Source of the DNA: Thiogranum sp.
GTDB taxonomy: Bacteria; Pseudomonadota; Gammaproteobacteria; DSM-19610
Length of the DNA stretch: 63,141 nucleotides
Assembly (NCBI GenBank): GCA_030148805.1
Contig: JASBSS010000005.1
Location: 1 to 63,141 of the forward strand
Direction: 5' to 3'
The translations under genes and the position numbers were made by a program. Numbering within the stretch: position 1 is the first letter of the stretch; the number at the start of each line of letters is the position of its first letter. Positions 44,501 to 53,286 of the stretch are shown here, piece by piece. Under the pieces are notes generated by a model. That model saw only the letters and a list, made by a program, of their open reading frames with translations, had not been told where the DNA came from and did no database searches.

Positions 44501-44854
44501 CTGACAGAAACTGTGGAAGGTGCTGGCGCGCAAGCGCTGTTCGCTGCGCAGACAGGCCTCGAACAGTCCGCGCGCGCGTTGGCGCAGCGCCGGCTGCGGG
44601 GTTTCGCCCAGTTCTTCGAGCAGCTCGTCGAGCTGTTCGTCATCGGCCTCCAGCAGCTGGCGCAGGCGCAGATTGAGCCGCTCCTGCATTTCCGCCGCGG
44701 CTTTGCGGGTAAAGGTGATCGCCAGCAGACTGTCCAGCCGGGCCCCGTGCAACAGCAGGCGGGTGAGGCGGGCGACCAACTGCCAGGTCTTGCCGGTGCC
44801 GGCAGAGGCCAGCACGCTGCAACTGGCGCGCGGATCGGTCGCCGGATTAGGCAT
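41510..44854 (-). CDS. UvrD-family helicase-nuclease, AddA/RecB-like
   Basis: 1114-aa exonuclease-V-type subunit. SF1A helicase motifs: Walker A ASAGTGKTWQL (about 17-27), LLAITFTRKAAAEMQERL (motif Ia), LLIDEFQDTNPTQW (II), GDAKQSIYSFRRADP (III), LLTIHAAKGLEADIVFLVD (V), VAMTRARH (VI). The C-terminal RecB-type nuclease has YGVIDRLVIA and VVDFKTHRL. Start is the ATG at 44854, overlapping the addB-like stop by eight bases with GAGG upstream. With the neighbouring AddB-like protein it should resect double-strand breaks for RecA. No recC or recD is seen, so this is an AddAB-type rather than RecBCD-type pair. Confidence 0.92.
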   Translation of the reverse strand: MPNPATDPRASCSVLASAGTGKTWQLVARLTRLLLHGARLDSLLAITFTRKAAAEMQERLNLRLRQLLEADDEQLDELLEELGETPQPALRQRARGLFEACLRSEQRLRASTFHSFCQDLLKRFPLEAGLPPGFELTEHAGLLVDEAWDALFAEVTLQPQQPLAQALMELFDALGGLPATRAALLQFVAHRSDWWGYTLGWDDPVAEATERLAAKLNLDAETAAGKRLWNDPGRAELAQFQALLEKHPTDTNREHARLLGTVLAAGHAAEIPLAPLCSVFLTTDGKPRSRKATKAQAKSMGNEGEARFLQLHDLFCERLGALLEQRKRQRTLATNAAWYLAGARLLQHFQRLKRERRALDFADLEWHAYRLLNHPEHAHWIQYKLDERIEHLLIDEFQDTNPTQWRLILPLLEEIAAGGERQRSLFIVGDAKQSIYSFRRADPRLLTCAADWMQHRLDAPRVCLDRSWRSSPLIMECVNALFQHPQMQPLLEDFQAHATHREQDWGRVEIWPLIEAEETPPEAQTAQLRNPLLQPRPSRRDDRHYREARAITARIAQLVADGTADYDDVLILMRSRTYLAAYEGALREQAIPYISLDRGTLLQSLEIRDLEALLLVLVTPHDNLSLAQVLRSPVFSASDDELMLLAAESNGSWYERLQALATTPAITPTLARAASLLRQWHDLAGRTPIHDLLQRIFHQANLQARYCAAFPAAEHARLRANLTRFIELALEVDAGRYPTLSRFLERLEQLRGLEKEGPSQATADSDDQRRVRLLTIHAAKGLEADIVFLVDSARETAADGGGQMLVRWPAEQERPSDFLLLGNRKQRDDFSQTAYDQQLQAQRRESANLLYVAMTRARHMLVISGCAGTRATRETSWHEQLVAALCEDRPLRAPWIRTYLSAPGKAKTVLPAPAPAPVDPRLSAPLAVAPLWQEIAPSRSVAPAQEFGGDPDGALRGQVIHRLLQLASDQPRPGELMPALLRQAAEEFVLDRDDDRLSQWGGETLEVLSDPRLSWLMRPGADSQVRREVPVQFRHEGRIVYGVIDRLVIAEARVQVVDFKTHRLDAHTSAQSLARHYQPQMAHYGAAAQRLWPRHRISCYLLFTHDRSLIELPH

Positions 44855-47786
44855 TGTCATGGGCCTCGATGTCGCCGCTCCAGAGGTCGCGCCGGCACAG
44901 TCCGCGAAATTCACAATAGCCGCAGACCTTGTCGTCTCCCCAGGCGGGCAAGGCGCTGCGTCGCTGTAATGCCTGATCCAGGGTACGCAGGCGCGTTTCC
45001 ACGCCCACCAGCAGTTGTTGCAGTGGCTCCCCCTGGATGCGGACACCCGCTTTGGCCTCGGCCTTTCCCAGCTGCAGGTATTCCAGCTGCGCGACCGGTT
45101 TGTCGGCCAACAGGGCGTAACTCGGTAATTGCACCGCCTCGCCGGCGATCAACGCCTGTGTCGCCGGTACCTGACCGGTTTTGTAGTCGACGATGGCCAA
45201 GGTCTCACCTTGGCGGTCGATGCGATCGATGCGTCCTTTCAACCGCAGGTGGGGGCTGATGGCGCGCTCGGCGCTGACCTCGACGGCGTGCAGCTGCCAC
45301 TCGGCTTGACGGGCGATGAGCCAGTCCAGATAGGCGGGCAGACAGTCGAGCCATTGTTGCAGCCAGCCGCGCGCCTGGAAATTCTCACGCAGCGCGGTGG
45401 CGAACGCCGCTTCGCTGATGCGCTGCAACAAGGCCAGGGCCGGTGCCCGGTGGGCCTCGCCGAGCTCACCGGTCCAGGGACCGGGCAGGTGGGCGACATC
45501 GCTGTGAAAGGCCTGCAACACACGGTGTATCAGGGCGCCGTAGTCGCTTTTGCTCAGTGCCTCGCGGATTTCCTCGCGCGATTTCAGGCCTAGGACGTCG
45601 GCGGCAAAAAAGCGGTAAGGACAGTCGATGATGCGCTGGTGGGTGTAGGCCGACCAGTGCGCGGGCAGCAGCTGGGGGGGCGCTGGTGGCGCGGGGCGCT
45701 CCGGCGCCGCCGGCAGCGGCGCGCCGTCCGGCGAGCGGGGTTGTGCCAGGGGCTCGCGCACCAGGCGCAGCAACTCCAGGTCCTGCAGCGAACCGCCGTA
45801 GGCGTTGGCGTGGAAGGTCTCCAGCAGCTCCAGCCAGGGACTGGCCGCCACCGGTTCGCCGTCGTTTTCGCGGTGACGCGTGAGCAATACCTGTTCGCCG
45901 CTTTGCAATACCCGGCAGAAGTGGTGCAAGGTGCGCTCGAGGGTTTCGCTCCAGGTCGGCAGACCCAACTGGGCGCGCACGCGCTGATTGAAGAACGTCA
46001 AACCCGGAGGATGTCCGGGCAGGTACTCGCGGCTGCAGGCAGCGACAATCACCGCGCCAAAATGCTGCAGACGGCTCTGTTCCAGCGTCAACAGGCGCAC
46101 CGGGCTGCCCGATTGCGGCAGGGTGAAAGTGGCTCGCTCCAGATTGGCCGCCAGCCAGTTGCGAAACCCCTGCCAGTCCAGTGCCGCGCTGCTGGCGCGC
46201 GCGGCCTGCTCCAGCTGGCGGATCAGCTCCAGCACCTGGCGCCCGGCGGCGTCGGCGGCCAGGGTCTGTTCGAGGGCCAGCTCCGCGAGGCTTTGCCGCA
46301 ATGCCGCGAGACAGGTGCCGGCACTGTGCCGCCCGGCGAGCAGCGGCTGGAGCGGGGCGGCGGCGTGGTCGAGCCGGTTGAGCAGCGCGTGAATCCGCCG
46401 GCGTGTGTCCTCTGACCAGTCCGGCAGCCGTTCGCTGCGCAGATCCAGATGTCGGCGATAGCGTTGCAGGCCGCGGGCGACATTCTCGTGGCGGATGATG
46501 TCCTGTTCGAGCCGTCTGACCAGGGCCAGGTGCTGCTCGCGCTCGCCGAAACTGACAAAGGCCGATTTGAGCACGTCGAGCATCGGTGCGCAGGCGAACT
46601 GTTCTTCCACGCACTCCAGCCAGCGTTCCAGGGTGGCCGCTGCGCTGGTGGTCGATAGCGCCCAGCCGCCCGGGTCGTCGAGGGTGATCGCGGCGGTTTC
46701 GAGCAGCGCGCGGACTCGCCGCGCCAACCGCCGGTCGGCGGTGATCACGGCGATCGGCTGAATCCCGGCGAGCAGCCACCGCCTTATCTGTAGACTGATG
46801 GCGCGCGCTTCCTGTTCGGGATCGGGGGTGCACAAGGTCCTTACCCGGCCGCGCAGCGGATCGTCCACCTGCGCGGCAAAGGCCCGCGCACGTTCTCTGA
46901 GATGCCGTTCGCTGGGGTCGAACAGGGCCTGCACGAACCGCTGCAGCGGGTCAGGCCCCGCCTGGGGCGGTTGCGGGTGGTCGTCCAGCGCCAGTTGCTC
47001 GAAGATCCGCTTCAGAGGCGCGTCGGGGTGGGCGCCGGCGTGCCGCGCCGCGCCATGGAACAGCAGCCTGACACCGGCCTGGGCGCGCAGCGATTGCAGC
47101 CATTGTCTTTCCGCGGCGGTGAAACGCTCGAAGCCTAGCAGCCATAAATCCGCCTTCTCGGTCTGCGCCAGGCTGGCGCGCAGCCGTTCGAGACGGGCCT
47201 CGGCCCGGTCGCCGCTGCGCTCTGTTTTTAGCTGGCGGCGCCAGGCGTGCCACAGGGTATGCAGCATCCAGGCCTCCCGTTGCAGCGAGGGTGACGGCTC
47301 GGACACGCCGTAACAGCGCCTGAGTGTCGTTTCGAAAGTGTCCAGGCTGGCGGGAATCCCCACCAGGTGGTCGGTGAGTTCCTCGAACAGATCCAGCAAC
47401 TGATCGGCCAGCAGCCAGGGGTCGGTATCGGTGTAGACCGGCCGTGCGTCGCGCAGCGCCTCGGCCAGCACCAACTCCTGCGCGGGTCGGGTCAGTACGC
47501 GCGCCAGACCGGTGGGAAAGTGCGTCAGCCAGCCGTCCAGGGTGTTGATCGCGGGGCCGAGCAGGGCATCGTAACCGCGCGCCTGCGCCTGGCCAAGCAG
47601 CCGCTGGCGCAGTTGCGGCGCGCATTGAAGGTCCGCCAGCAGTATCTGGCAGGCACTGAGATCAGGCAGTGTGTCTTGGTAAGCGTCGAGAATCTGTTGC
47701 GCCGCGACAGCCAGCGGATCCTGGCCGAAGGGGATAAGCAGGTTCAACGCTCCAGCAGGTCCAGCTTGCCCTCCTTGCCGTTCCAT
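44847..47786 (-). CDS. AddB-like PD-(D/E)xK nuclease with Fe-S cluster (probable DNA repair protein)
   Basis: 979-aa partner of the AddA-like helicase. An inactivated helicase-like N-terminal region is followed by a RecB/Cas4-type nuclease domain (about 715-979) with [12 protein letters not shown] and [10 protein letters not shown]. The four cysteines that hold the 4Fe-4S cluster of AddB/Cas4 nucleases are visible: one in [16 protein letters not shown] and three in [10 protein letters not shown] at the C-terminus. Start at the ATG 47786 (GAGGATG upstream) overlaps fdxA by 43 bases; a TTG at 47747 overlapping the fdxA stop is possible. Belongs with the pair found in many gammaproteobacteria without RecBCD. 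Confidence 0.9.
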   Translation of the reverse strand: MERQGGQAGPAGALNLLIPFGQDPLAVAAQQILDAYQDTLPDLSACQILLADLQCAPQLRQRLLGQAQARGYDALLGPAINTLDGWLTHFPTGLARVLTRPAQELVLAEALRDARPVYTDTDPWLLADQLLDLFEELTDHLVGIPASLDTFETTLRRCYGVSEPSPSLQREAWMLHTLWHAWRRQLKTERSGDRAEARLERLRASLAQTEKADLWLLGFERFTAAERQWLQSLRAQAGVRLLFHGAARHAGAHPDAPLKRIFEQLALDDHPQPPQAGPDPLQRFVQALFDPSERHLRERARAFAAQVDDPLRGRVRTLCTPDPEQEARAISLQIRRWLLAGIQPIAVITADRRLARRVRALLETAAITLDDPGGWALSTTSAAATLERWLECVEEQFACAPMLDVLKSAFVSFGEREQHLALVRRLEQDIIRHENVARGLQRYRRHLDLRSERLPDWSEDTRRRIHALLNRLDHAAAPLQPLLAGRHSAGTCLAALRQSLAELALEQTLAADAAGRQVLELIRQLEQAARASSAALDWQGFRNWLAANLERATFTLPQSGSPVRLLTLEQSRLQHFGAVIVAACSREYLPGHPPGLTFFNQRVRAQLGLPTWSETLERTLHHFCRVLQSGEQVLLTRHRENDGEPVAASPWLELLETFHANAYGGSLQDLELLRLVREPLAQPRSPDGAPLPAAPERPAPPAPPQLLPAHWSAYTHQRIIDCPYRFFAADVLGLKSREEIREALSKSDYGALIHRVLQAFHSDVAHLPGPWTGELGEAHRAPALALLQRISEAAFATALRENFQARGWLQQWLDCLPAYLDWLIARQAEWQLHAVEVSAERAISPHLRLKGRIDRIDRQGETLAIVDYKTGQVPATQALIAGEAVQLPSYALLADKPVAQLEYLQLGKAEAKAGVRIQGEPLQQLLVGVETRLRTLDQALQRRSALPAWGDDKVCGYCEFRGLCRRDLWSGDIEAHDNA

Positions 47787-48067
47787 TCATCGGCATCCTC
47801 GGGCGGCGCTTTCTGCTGCGTGAGAACCGGCCAGATCTGAGCCAATTCTTCGTTGAGGGCGAGAAACTGTTCCTGCCCGGCCGGCAGGTCGTCTTCGGGA
47901 AAAATCGCCTGCGCCGGACATTCGGGCTCGCACAAGGTACAGTCAATGCATTCTTCCGGGTCGATGACGAGGAAATTCGGCCCTTCGTGGAAGCAGTCCA
48001 CCGGACATACCTCGACGCAGTCGGTATATTTACACTTGATGCAGTTTTCACCTACGACAAAGGTCAT
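47744..48067 (-). CDS. fdxA: 7Fe ferredoxin FdxA
   Basis: 107-aa seven-iron ferredoxin. The 3Fe-4S ligands Cys9, Cys17 and Cys50 and the 4Fe-4S ligands Cys21, Cys40, Cys43 and Cys46 align with Azotobacter FdI, and the proline after Cys21 and Cys50 is kept. The acidic C-terminal extension is typical. It heads an operon with the addB- and addA-like genes. In Pseudomonas fdxA is next to mutS; here the wsp operon and two other genes lie between them. Confidence 0.96.
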   Translation of the reverse strand: MTFVVGENCIKCKYTDCVEVCPVDCFHEGPNFLVIDPEECIDCTLCEPECPAQAIFPEDDLPAGQEQFLALNEELAQIWPVLTQQKAPPEDADEWNGKEGKLDLLER

Positions 48068-48094
48068 AATAAGCTCCAGCTAGAACCGGCGCTA

Positions 48095-48123
48095 ATCATA
48101 CACGGAAAGCCGAGGTTGTTGCA
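48095..48123 (-). promoter_or_regulatory. promoter of fdxA-addB-addA-cnoX
   Basis: On the minus strand TATGAT (48100-48095) lies 17-18 bases after a weak CTGCAA -35, about 28 bases before the fdxA ATG, in the 94-bp gap after wspR. It implies the repair operon is transcribed independently of wsp. Confidence 0.45.
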
Positions 48124-48161
48124 GATGACCGGGGCCGGGGTTGCCCGCGGCGGCGGGTGGT

Positions 48162-49229
48162 TCACCCAGAGACGCTTTGCAGCGTCGCGGGGACCTCCGC
48201 GACCTGGATACAGTTACGGCCGCATTCCTTGGCGCGATAGAGCATTTTGTCGGCGGCCTCGATAAGTTCCTGTGGCTGCGAGCCTTCTTTCGGGTACATG
48301 GTCGCCACGCCGATGCTGAGGCTGACGTGCTCCGCGGCGGCGGAATTTTCATGCGGAATTTTCAGCTGAGTGACCGTCGCCAGGGCTTTCTCGGCCACCG
48401 ATCGGGCGCCTTCCTCGGTGGTCTCGGGCAGGATCATGACGAATTCTTCACCGCCGTAGCGACTGACGAGATCCGCGGGTCGATGAATGGTCTTTTGCAG
48501 CGCGTTGGCCACTTGTTGCAGGCAGTCGTCACCGCTTTGGTGCCCGTAGCGGTCGTTGAAGCGCTTGAAGAAATCGATATCGGCAAATATCAGCGACAGC
48601 GCCAATCCGCTGCGCACGGCGCGTTGCCACTCCAGCTCCAGGGTGATGTCGAACTGACGCCGGTTGGCCAGGCCGGTCAGGCCGTCCATCGACGACAGAC
48701 GCTGCAACTCGCGATTGCTGCGCGACAGCTCCGTGTTCATCTTCTCCAGTTGCTGCTGCATGCTGCGCAGATTGCTGAACGCCTCGTCGCGCTCGCGCTG
48801 GGCGATGTAACTTTTGGCGTGCGCGCGGATACGCGCCAGCAGCTCGACCTTCTCCGGCAGCTTCACCAGGTAGTCGGTGGCGCCGTTGTCGAAGGCGGTG
48901 CTTTTGATATTCGGATCGTCCTTGCTCGACAGCACGATGATCGGGACATCCCGGGTGGAGGGGTTGTTGCGATAAAAACGTACCAGCGTCATCCCGTCGA
49001 CATCTGGCATCACCAGATCCTGCAGAATTACCGTCGCTTTGCAGGCGATCGCCTCATGCACGGCTTTCTTGGGGTCGGCGCAATAATGGAAGCGGATATC
49101 GGGTTCGTCGGCGATCATGCGGCGTATGCCCTCGGCGACCATCGCCTGATCGTCGACCAGCAAAACCACCGCCCACTTGCCGTGGTCGGTTTCGTTTTCC
49201 TCAGTGCTGTAATCGGCTTCCCTGTTCAT
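48162..49229 (-). CDS. wspR: WspR, response regulator diguanylate cyclase
   Basis: 355-aa output protein of the Wsp pathway: when phosphorylated by WspE it forms oligomers and makes c-di-GMP. REC domain (about 18-140, VLLVDDQAM at its start, phospho-Asp71 in VILQDLVMPDVDG), a stalk helix, then GGDEF domain with GGEEF at 259-263 and I-site RPAD at 250-253. The close similarity of the REC start and the DYLVKLP segment to Pseudomonas WspR makes the orthology clear. ATG overlaps the wspF stop (ATGA). Confidence 0.95.
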   Translation of the reverse strand: MNREADYSTEENETDHGKWAVVLLVDDQAMVAEGIRRMIADEPDIRFHYCADPKKAVHEAIACKATVILQDLVMPDVDGMTLVRFYRNNPSTRDVPIIVLSSKDDPNIKSTAFDNGATDYLVKLPEKVELLARIRAHAKSYIAQRERDEAFSNLRSMQQQLEKMNTELSRSNRELQRLSSMDGLTGLANRRQFDITLELEWQRAVRSGLALSLIFADIDFFKRFNDRYGHQSGDDCLQQVANALQKTIHRPADLVSRYGGEEFVMILPETTEEGARSVAEKALATVTQLKIPHENSAAAEHVSLSIGVATMYPKEGSQPQELIEAADKMLYRAKECGRNCIQVAEVPATLQSVSG

Positions 49230-50281
49230 AGCAACATTCGCGGTTTGACCTCTCCAGAGGCGACTTCGGCGGCCCATTCAACCAGGCGCGGGCCTATATC
49301 AACCAACGACAGAATTTCGCTAGCCGCATCCATTTCCTTTGCAGCTTTCGGCATACCGTAAACGGCACAACTGGCCTCATCTTGAGCCAGGGTCGGCCAG
49401 CCGCGTTCGCGCAAGGCCTTAAGCCCGGCGGCTCCGTCTTTGCCCATGCCGGTGAGGAGAGCCCCAAATAATTGATTTTTATGATGTTCAGCAAGGCTTT
49501 GGAAAAATACGTCGACTGATGGCCGATACACCTGGCTGCGCGGTTCCGGGTCGTATTCGAGGCGGCCGTTGGCCCGGAGCACCAGATGGTCCTCGCGGGT
49601 ACACACCAGCGCGGTATTGAGGGCGAGGCGCTCGCCCGCGTGCGCGGCGCGCACCGGCAGCGCCACCTGCTCGTCCAGCCAGTGGGTGAAGCTGGCGGCG
49701 AATTGTTCGTCGACGTGCTGGATGACGGCAATGGCCACGCCCGGCTCGGGCGGCAGCGCGCCCAGCACCTGGCGCAGCGCCGAGGGGCCGCCGGTGGAGG
49801 CGCCGATGGCGATCAGCGGCGGGCCGTCATAGGAGCGCGCCGGCGTCGGTACCCGGCGCAGCGAGGGACGCCGTTGCGGTTTATCCTTAAGCAGCGTCGC
49901 GATGGTGTCGATTTTGGCGATCAGAAGATCGCCGCCCTCGCCGTTGCCGCTGCTGCCCAATATGGGTGTGTTCACCGCGTCCAGGGCCCCCGCGCCCATC
50001 GCTTCGAAGACTTTGCCGGCGTGGCCGTCGACGCTGGCGGTGACCACCAGTATCGCGCATTGATACTGCGCGCAGATCGCCCGCGTCGCCTCGATGCCGT
50101 CCATTTCCGGCATGATCAGATCCATGAGAATGATGTCCGGACAAAGCGTCTTGCATTTCTCGACGGCTTCGAGGCCATTGTAGGCCACCCAGGTCAACTG
50201 GTAGTCGGGGACGCTGTCGACCACCCGCCGGAGGCTTTCCGCTGCCATCAAGGAATCGTTCACGATCGCTACATTCAACAT
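49226..50281 (-). CDS. wspF: WspF, CheB-type methylesterase
   Basis: 351-aa methylesterase that demethylates WspA and so turns the pathway down; loss of WspF in pseudomonads locks c-di-GMP high and gives wrinkly colonies. REC domain with Asp54 (ILMDLIMPEMDG) and CheB catalytic triad: Ser162 in GASTGGPS, His189 in IQHVDEQF, Asp in LTGMGKDGAAG. ATG at 50281 has GGGAA eight bases upstream; a TTG two codons earlier is less likely. Confidence 0.95.
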   Translation of the reverse strand: MLNVAIVNDSLMAAESLRRVVDSVPDYQLTWVAYNGLEAVEKCKTLCPDIILMDLIMPEMDGIEATRAICAQYQCAILVVTASVDGHAGKVFEAMGAGALDAVNTPILGSSGNGEGGDLLIAKIDTIATLLKDKPQRRPSLRRVPTPARSYDGPPLIAIGASTGGPSALRQVLGALPPEPGVAIAVIQHVDEQFAASFTHWLDEQVALPVRAAHAGERLALNTALVCTREDHLVLRANGRLEYDPEPRSQVYRPSVDVFFQSLAEHHKNQLFGALLTGMGKDGAAGLKALRERGWPTLAQDEASCAVYGMPKAAKEMDAASEILSLVDIGPRLVEWAAEVASGEVKPRMLL

Positions 50282-50293
50282 TGGCAATTCCCT

Positions 50294-52600
50294 TTACGCG
50301 CTGCCGATGAGGTCGACCACCGCCTCGATCAGTGTTTCGTCGTGAAAGCTGCCCTTGGTGAGATAATAATCGGCTCCTACTTCCATGCCCCGCTGGCGGT
50401 CTTCCTCGCGGTCCTTGTAGGAAACGATCATCACGGGCGTGTTTTTGAGACGTTCGTCCCGCTTGATCAGACTGACGAATTCGAAACCGTTCATGCGGGG
50501 CATGTCGATGTCGCTGATCACCAAGTCGTATTCTTCCATGCGAATGGCGTTCCAGCCGTCCATGCCATCGACCGCCACATCGACCTTGTAACCGCGGGTG
50601 ACGAGCATGTTGCGCTCGACCTCGCGCACGGTAATGGAGTCGTCGACCACCAGAATGCGCTTGCCGGAACCGTCTTCGGCAAGGTTCCTGTCCTCGACCC
50701 GGTTCAAGCGGCCTCCGGCGATCAGGATGTCGATCGAGCGCAGCATGTCGTCGACATCGACGATCAGGCAGGGCTCGCCGTTTTCCAGTATGCTCGCCGC
50801 GCTGATGTCCTGAACCTTGCCCAACCTGTCGTCGAGCGGGTGCACCACCAGGCTGCGCTCGCCGAGCAGGCGGTCGACCACCAGGCCGGAACGTTGCAGG
50901 CGTTCGCCCAGAACCACCACCGAGAGTGTGTCCTTGCGCTCGACGCCGGATTTGCAGGCCAGTACCTGATTGGCGAACACCAGACCAATATGCTGGTTGC
51001 CGAGGGTGAAGTACTGACGACCTTCCAGCGATTCCAGCTGATCGGTGTGAATCTTGAGCGTGCGATCGATGCGTGCCAGCGGGATGGCGTAGGGTTCGCC
51101 GCCGACTTCGACCAGCAAGGAGCGGATGATGGAGAGGGTAAGCGGCAGCTGCAGCAGAAAACGGGTGCCTTCGCCCAACACGCTCTCGGCGCGTACCACG
51201 CCGCGCATTTGCTGAACGGTGCTGTGGACCACGTCGAGCCCGACGCCGCGCCCAGAGATTTCGGTGACCTGTTCGCGAGTGGAGAATCCTGGGAGAAACA
51301 GAAACTCCAGCAGTTCGCCGTCACTGAGCTCCGCGGCCATCGCCTGAGTTACGAGGCCTTTGGCGACGATTCGCTCCCGTAGCCGCTCCAGATCGATGCC
51401 GCGCCCATCGTCTTCTACGTGCAGGGACAGCATGCCGGAGTTGTGCATCGCGCTGAGTTTGAGCACCGCGGTTTCATCCTTGCCCGCCCGGCGCCGCTCC
51501 TGCGGGGATTCCACGCCATGATCCAGCGCGTTGCGCAACAGATGATTCAGCGGCGCCTCGATCCGCCCGAGGATATCGCGGTCGACCTGGGTATTGAGTC
51601 CCTCGATGCGCAGATCGACTTTCTTCCCCAGTTGGCGCGAAACGTCGCGTACCATGCGTGGAAAGCCGCGTGTCACGTCGGCGAACGGCCGCATGCGGCT
51701 GGCAATCACCTCACTGTGCAGCCGGTTGGACAGGTTATGCATGCGGCGATCGAAATCATCCAGCTCTATCATCCTGTCGCTGAGCAGGTGCCGGCAGCGA
51801 TTGGCCTTGGTCTGGATTTCAGAGGTCAGCGTCTTGCTGTACTCGTCGCCGCCACTGGCGTACAAATTGTCATTGAGCCGGTCGAGCAGGCTGATCAGTT
51901 CCGCCTGGCGGTGCTTGATCTGGACCAGGGCTTCGGAATAGGGGCGCAGCCAGCGGGAGCCGACCTGGACTTCCCCGGCCAGCCCCACCAGGCGGTTGAG
52001 GCTCTCGGATGAGACCCGCACGGCGTCGTCGCCGGCGGCGACAGCGCCGAAGGGGGGCGACGAGGGGGCGCTCGCTCGCGACGCGGATTCCGTAGCCGCG
52101 GCATCGGATGCCGTCTCGTGCGTTTCCTCGGGCGGTGTCTCTGCCGGTGGGTTGTCGAGGCTATGGGTCGGGGACGCGGCCGACGGCGGGGCGGATGGCC
52201 CGGTCGCGTCCGACGCCGTGTTTTGCTCGCCGATGGCGCTGATTTGCTGGCACAAGGATTCGAGCAAGGCGTCGTCGCCCTCCGCGCGGGCGATCGCCAG
52301 CAACTGATCCACGCCGTTTAGCAACAGATCGATCTGCGCGGCTTGCAACACCACTTCGCCGTTTTGCGCCAGCACAAAGCAGTCTTCCATCGTGTGCGCG
52401 AGCTTCACCCCTGCCTGGACATCCACCATGCGCGCGGCGCCCTTGATCGAGTGTGCCGCGCGCATCAGGGCTTCCAGCCTGCCAGCATCGCCGGCATTGT
52501 GCTCCAGCGCCAGCAGGCCGTCGGTCATGATGCCGGTCTGACTTTCCACCTCCAGGCGGAACAGCTCCAGCATGGAGAAATCGCCCAGTTCGTCGCTCAT
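50294..52600 (-). CDS. wspE: WspE, hybrid CheA kinase with receiver domain
   Basis: 768-aa histidine kinase. HPt domain with phospho-His50 (AAHSIKGAAR), a Pro/Ala-rich linker (about 135-190), dimerisation and ATPase domains (HLLRNALDHGVES, DDGRGIDLERL, GRGVGLDVV), a CheW-like domain, and a C-terminal REC (from about 640, VISDIDMPRMNGFEF). It phosphorylates WspR and WspF in the pseudomonad pathway. The ATG at 52600 overlaps the wspD stop (ATGA) and follows AAGGGA. All catalytic motifs look intact. Confidence 0.95.
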   Translation of the reverse strand: MSDELGDFSMLELFRLEVESQTGIMTDGLLALEHNAGDAGRLEALMRAAHSIKGAARMVDVQAGVKLAHTMEDCFVLAQNGEVVLQAAQIDLLLNGVDQLLAIARAEGDDALLESLCQQISAIGEQNTASDATGPSAPPSAASPTHSLDNPPAETPPEETHETASDAAATESASRASAPSSPPFGAVAAGDDAVRVSSESLNRLVGLAGEVQVGSRWLRPYSEALVQIKHRQAELISLLDRLNDNLYASGGDEYSKTLTSEIQTKANRCRHLLSDRMIELDDFDRRMHNLSNRLHSEVIASRMRPFADVTRGFPRMVRDVSRQLGKKVDLRIEGLNTQVDRDILGRIEAPLNHLLRNALDHGVESPQERRRAGKDETAVLKLSAMHNSGMLSLHVEDDGRGIDLERLRERIVAKGLVTQAMAAELSDGELLEFLFLPGFSTREQVTEISGRGVGLDVVHSTVQQMRGVVRAESVLGEGTRFLLQLPLTLSIIRSLLVEVGGEPYAIPLARIDRTLKIHTDQLESLEGRQYFTLGNQHIGLVFANQVLACKSGVERKDTLSVVVLGERLQRSGLVVDRLLGERSLVVHPLDDRLGKVQDISAASILENGEPCLIVDVDDMLRSIDILIAGGRLNRVEDRNLAEDGSGKRILVVDDSITVREVERNMLVTRGYKVDVAVDGMDGWNAIRMEEYDLVISDIDMPRMNGFEFVSLIKRDERLKNTPVMIVSYKDREEDRQRGMEVGADYYLTKGSFHDETLIEAVVDLIGSA

Positions 52601-53286
52601 GTCAGTCCCTTTGCCAACGAATAGAACAACAGTTCGGGGTCCAGGACGCCGACCTGTCGGGTCTTCCATTTGATGATGCCGGTGGTCAGTTTGCTTCTGG
52701 CGTTTGCCAGCGTCGGCGGAAGCGCCTGCAGATCCTCGTCCCTGTAGTGAACGATCCCTTCGACCTCGCTGACCGGAAAGATATAGCTGTGCCCGTCTTT
52801 TTCCACCAGCACCATGCGTTCCAGTATTTCATGATCGATGAAATGCGAGCCACAGGCCTTGTCGAGCTGGAGCGTGCAGCCGAGGGAGACGCACAGCTTC
52901 AGTTCGCCACGGATATTGACCAGTCCTTTCACCAGGCCGTCCCCGAAATGGGGGAGGCTGTGAATGCCGAGCATTCTGGTGACTTCGCTGATGTAGCGGC
53001 TGTCGAGAGCGAACCACTCGTCGCCCAATCTGAACAGCAACACCGCGACACTATTGTCATCGCGGGTTTGTTTCGGCTGTGAGAAGCGTTCGGTCCATTG
53101 CTCGCGATAGTCCTGCGGCACGGGACGCTCCAGCATGCGGCGGCCGGCGCTTGCGTAGCGGGCGCAATTGCGGCAATGCACGCAGCTTTCCAGTTCCGGA
53201 CAGGTGGCCAGGCCCTTGCTCCAGACACCTATCTGATTCCAGCAGTCGTCCAGCGAGGCTGGCACGGAGTCGTCCTGCTCGATCAT
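52597..53286 (-). CDS. wspD: WspD, CheW-type adaptor with N-terminal cysteine cluster
   Basis: 229-aa coupling protein that links WspA to WspE. The CheW fold occupies about 78-229 (VAVLLFRLGDEWFALDSRYISEV…FGDGLVKGLVNIRGELKLC). The first 45 residues carry five cysteines, Cys15, 29, 35, 38 and 41, in CPELESCVHCRNC, which could bind a metal. ATGA-type overlaps link it to wspC upstream and wspE downstream. Position and length fit WspD rather than WspB. Confidence 0.92.
   Translation of the reverse strand: MIEQDDSVPASLDDCWNQIGVWSKGLATCPELESCVHCRNCARYASAGRRMLERPVPQDYREQWTERFSQPKQTRDDNSVAVLLFRLGDEWFALDSRYISEVTRMLGIHSLPHFGDGLVKGLVNIRGELKLCVSLGCTLQLDKACGSHFIDHEILERMVLVEKDGHSYIFPVSEVEGIVHYRDEDLQALPPTLANARSKLTTGIIKWKTRQVGVLDPELLFYSLAKGLT

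Noticed and set aside
43490-45259. 589-codon open frame on the plus strand
   Set aside because: Antisense to the addA- and addB-like genes; Gln/Arg/Leu-rich with no recognisable domain.
41510-47786. RecBCD
   Set aside because: Only two large subunits are present, one of them an Fe-S nuclease of AddB type; no RecC or RecD.
49586-51382. 598-codon open frame on the plus strand
   Set aside because: Antisense to wspE and wspF and without ribosome-binding site or motif.
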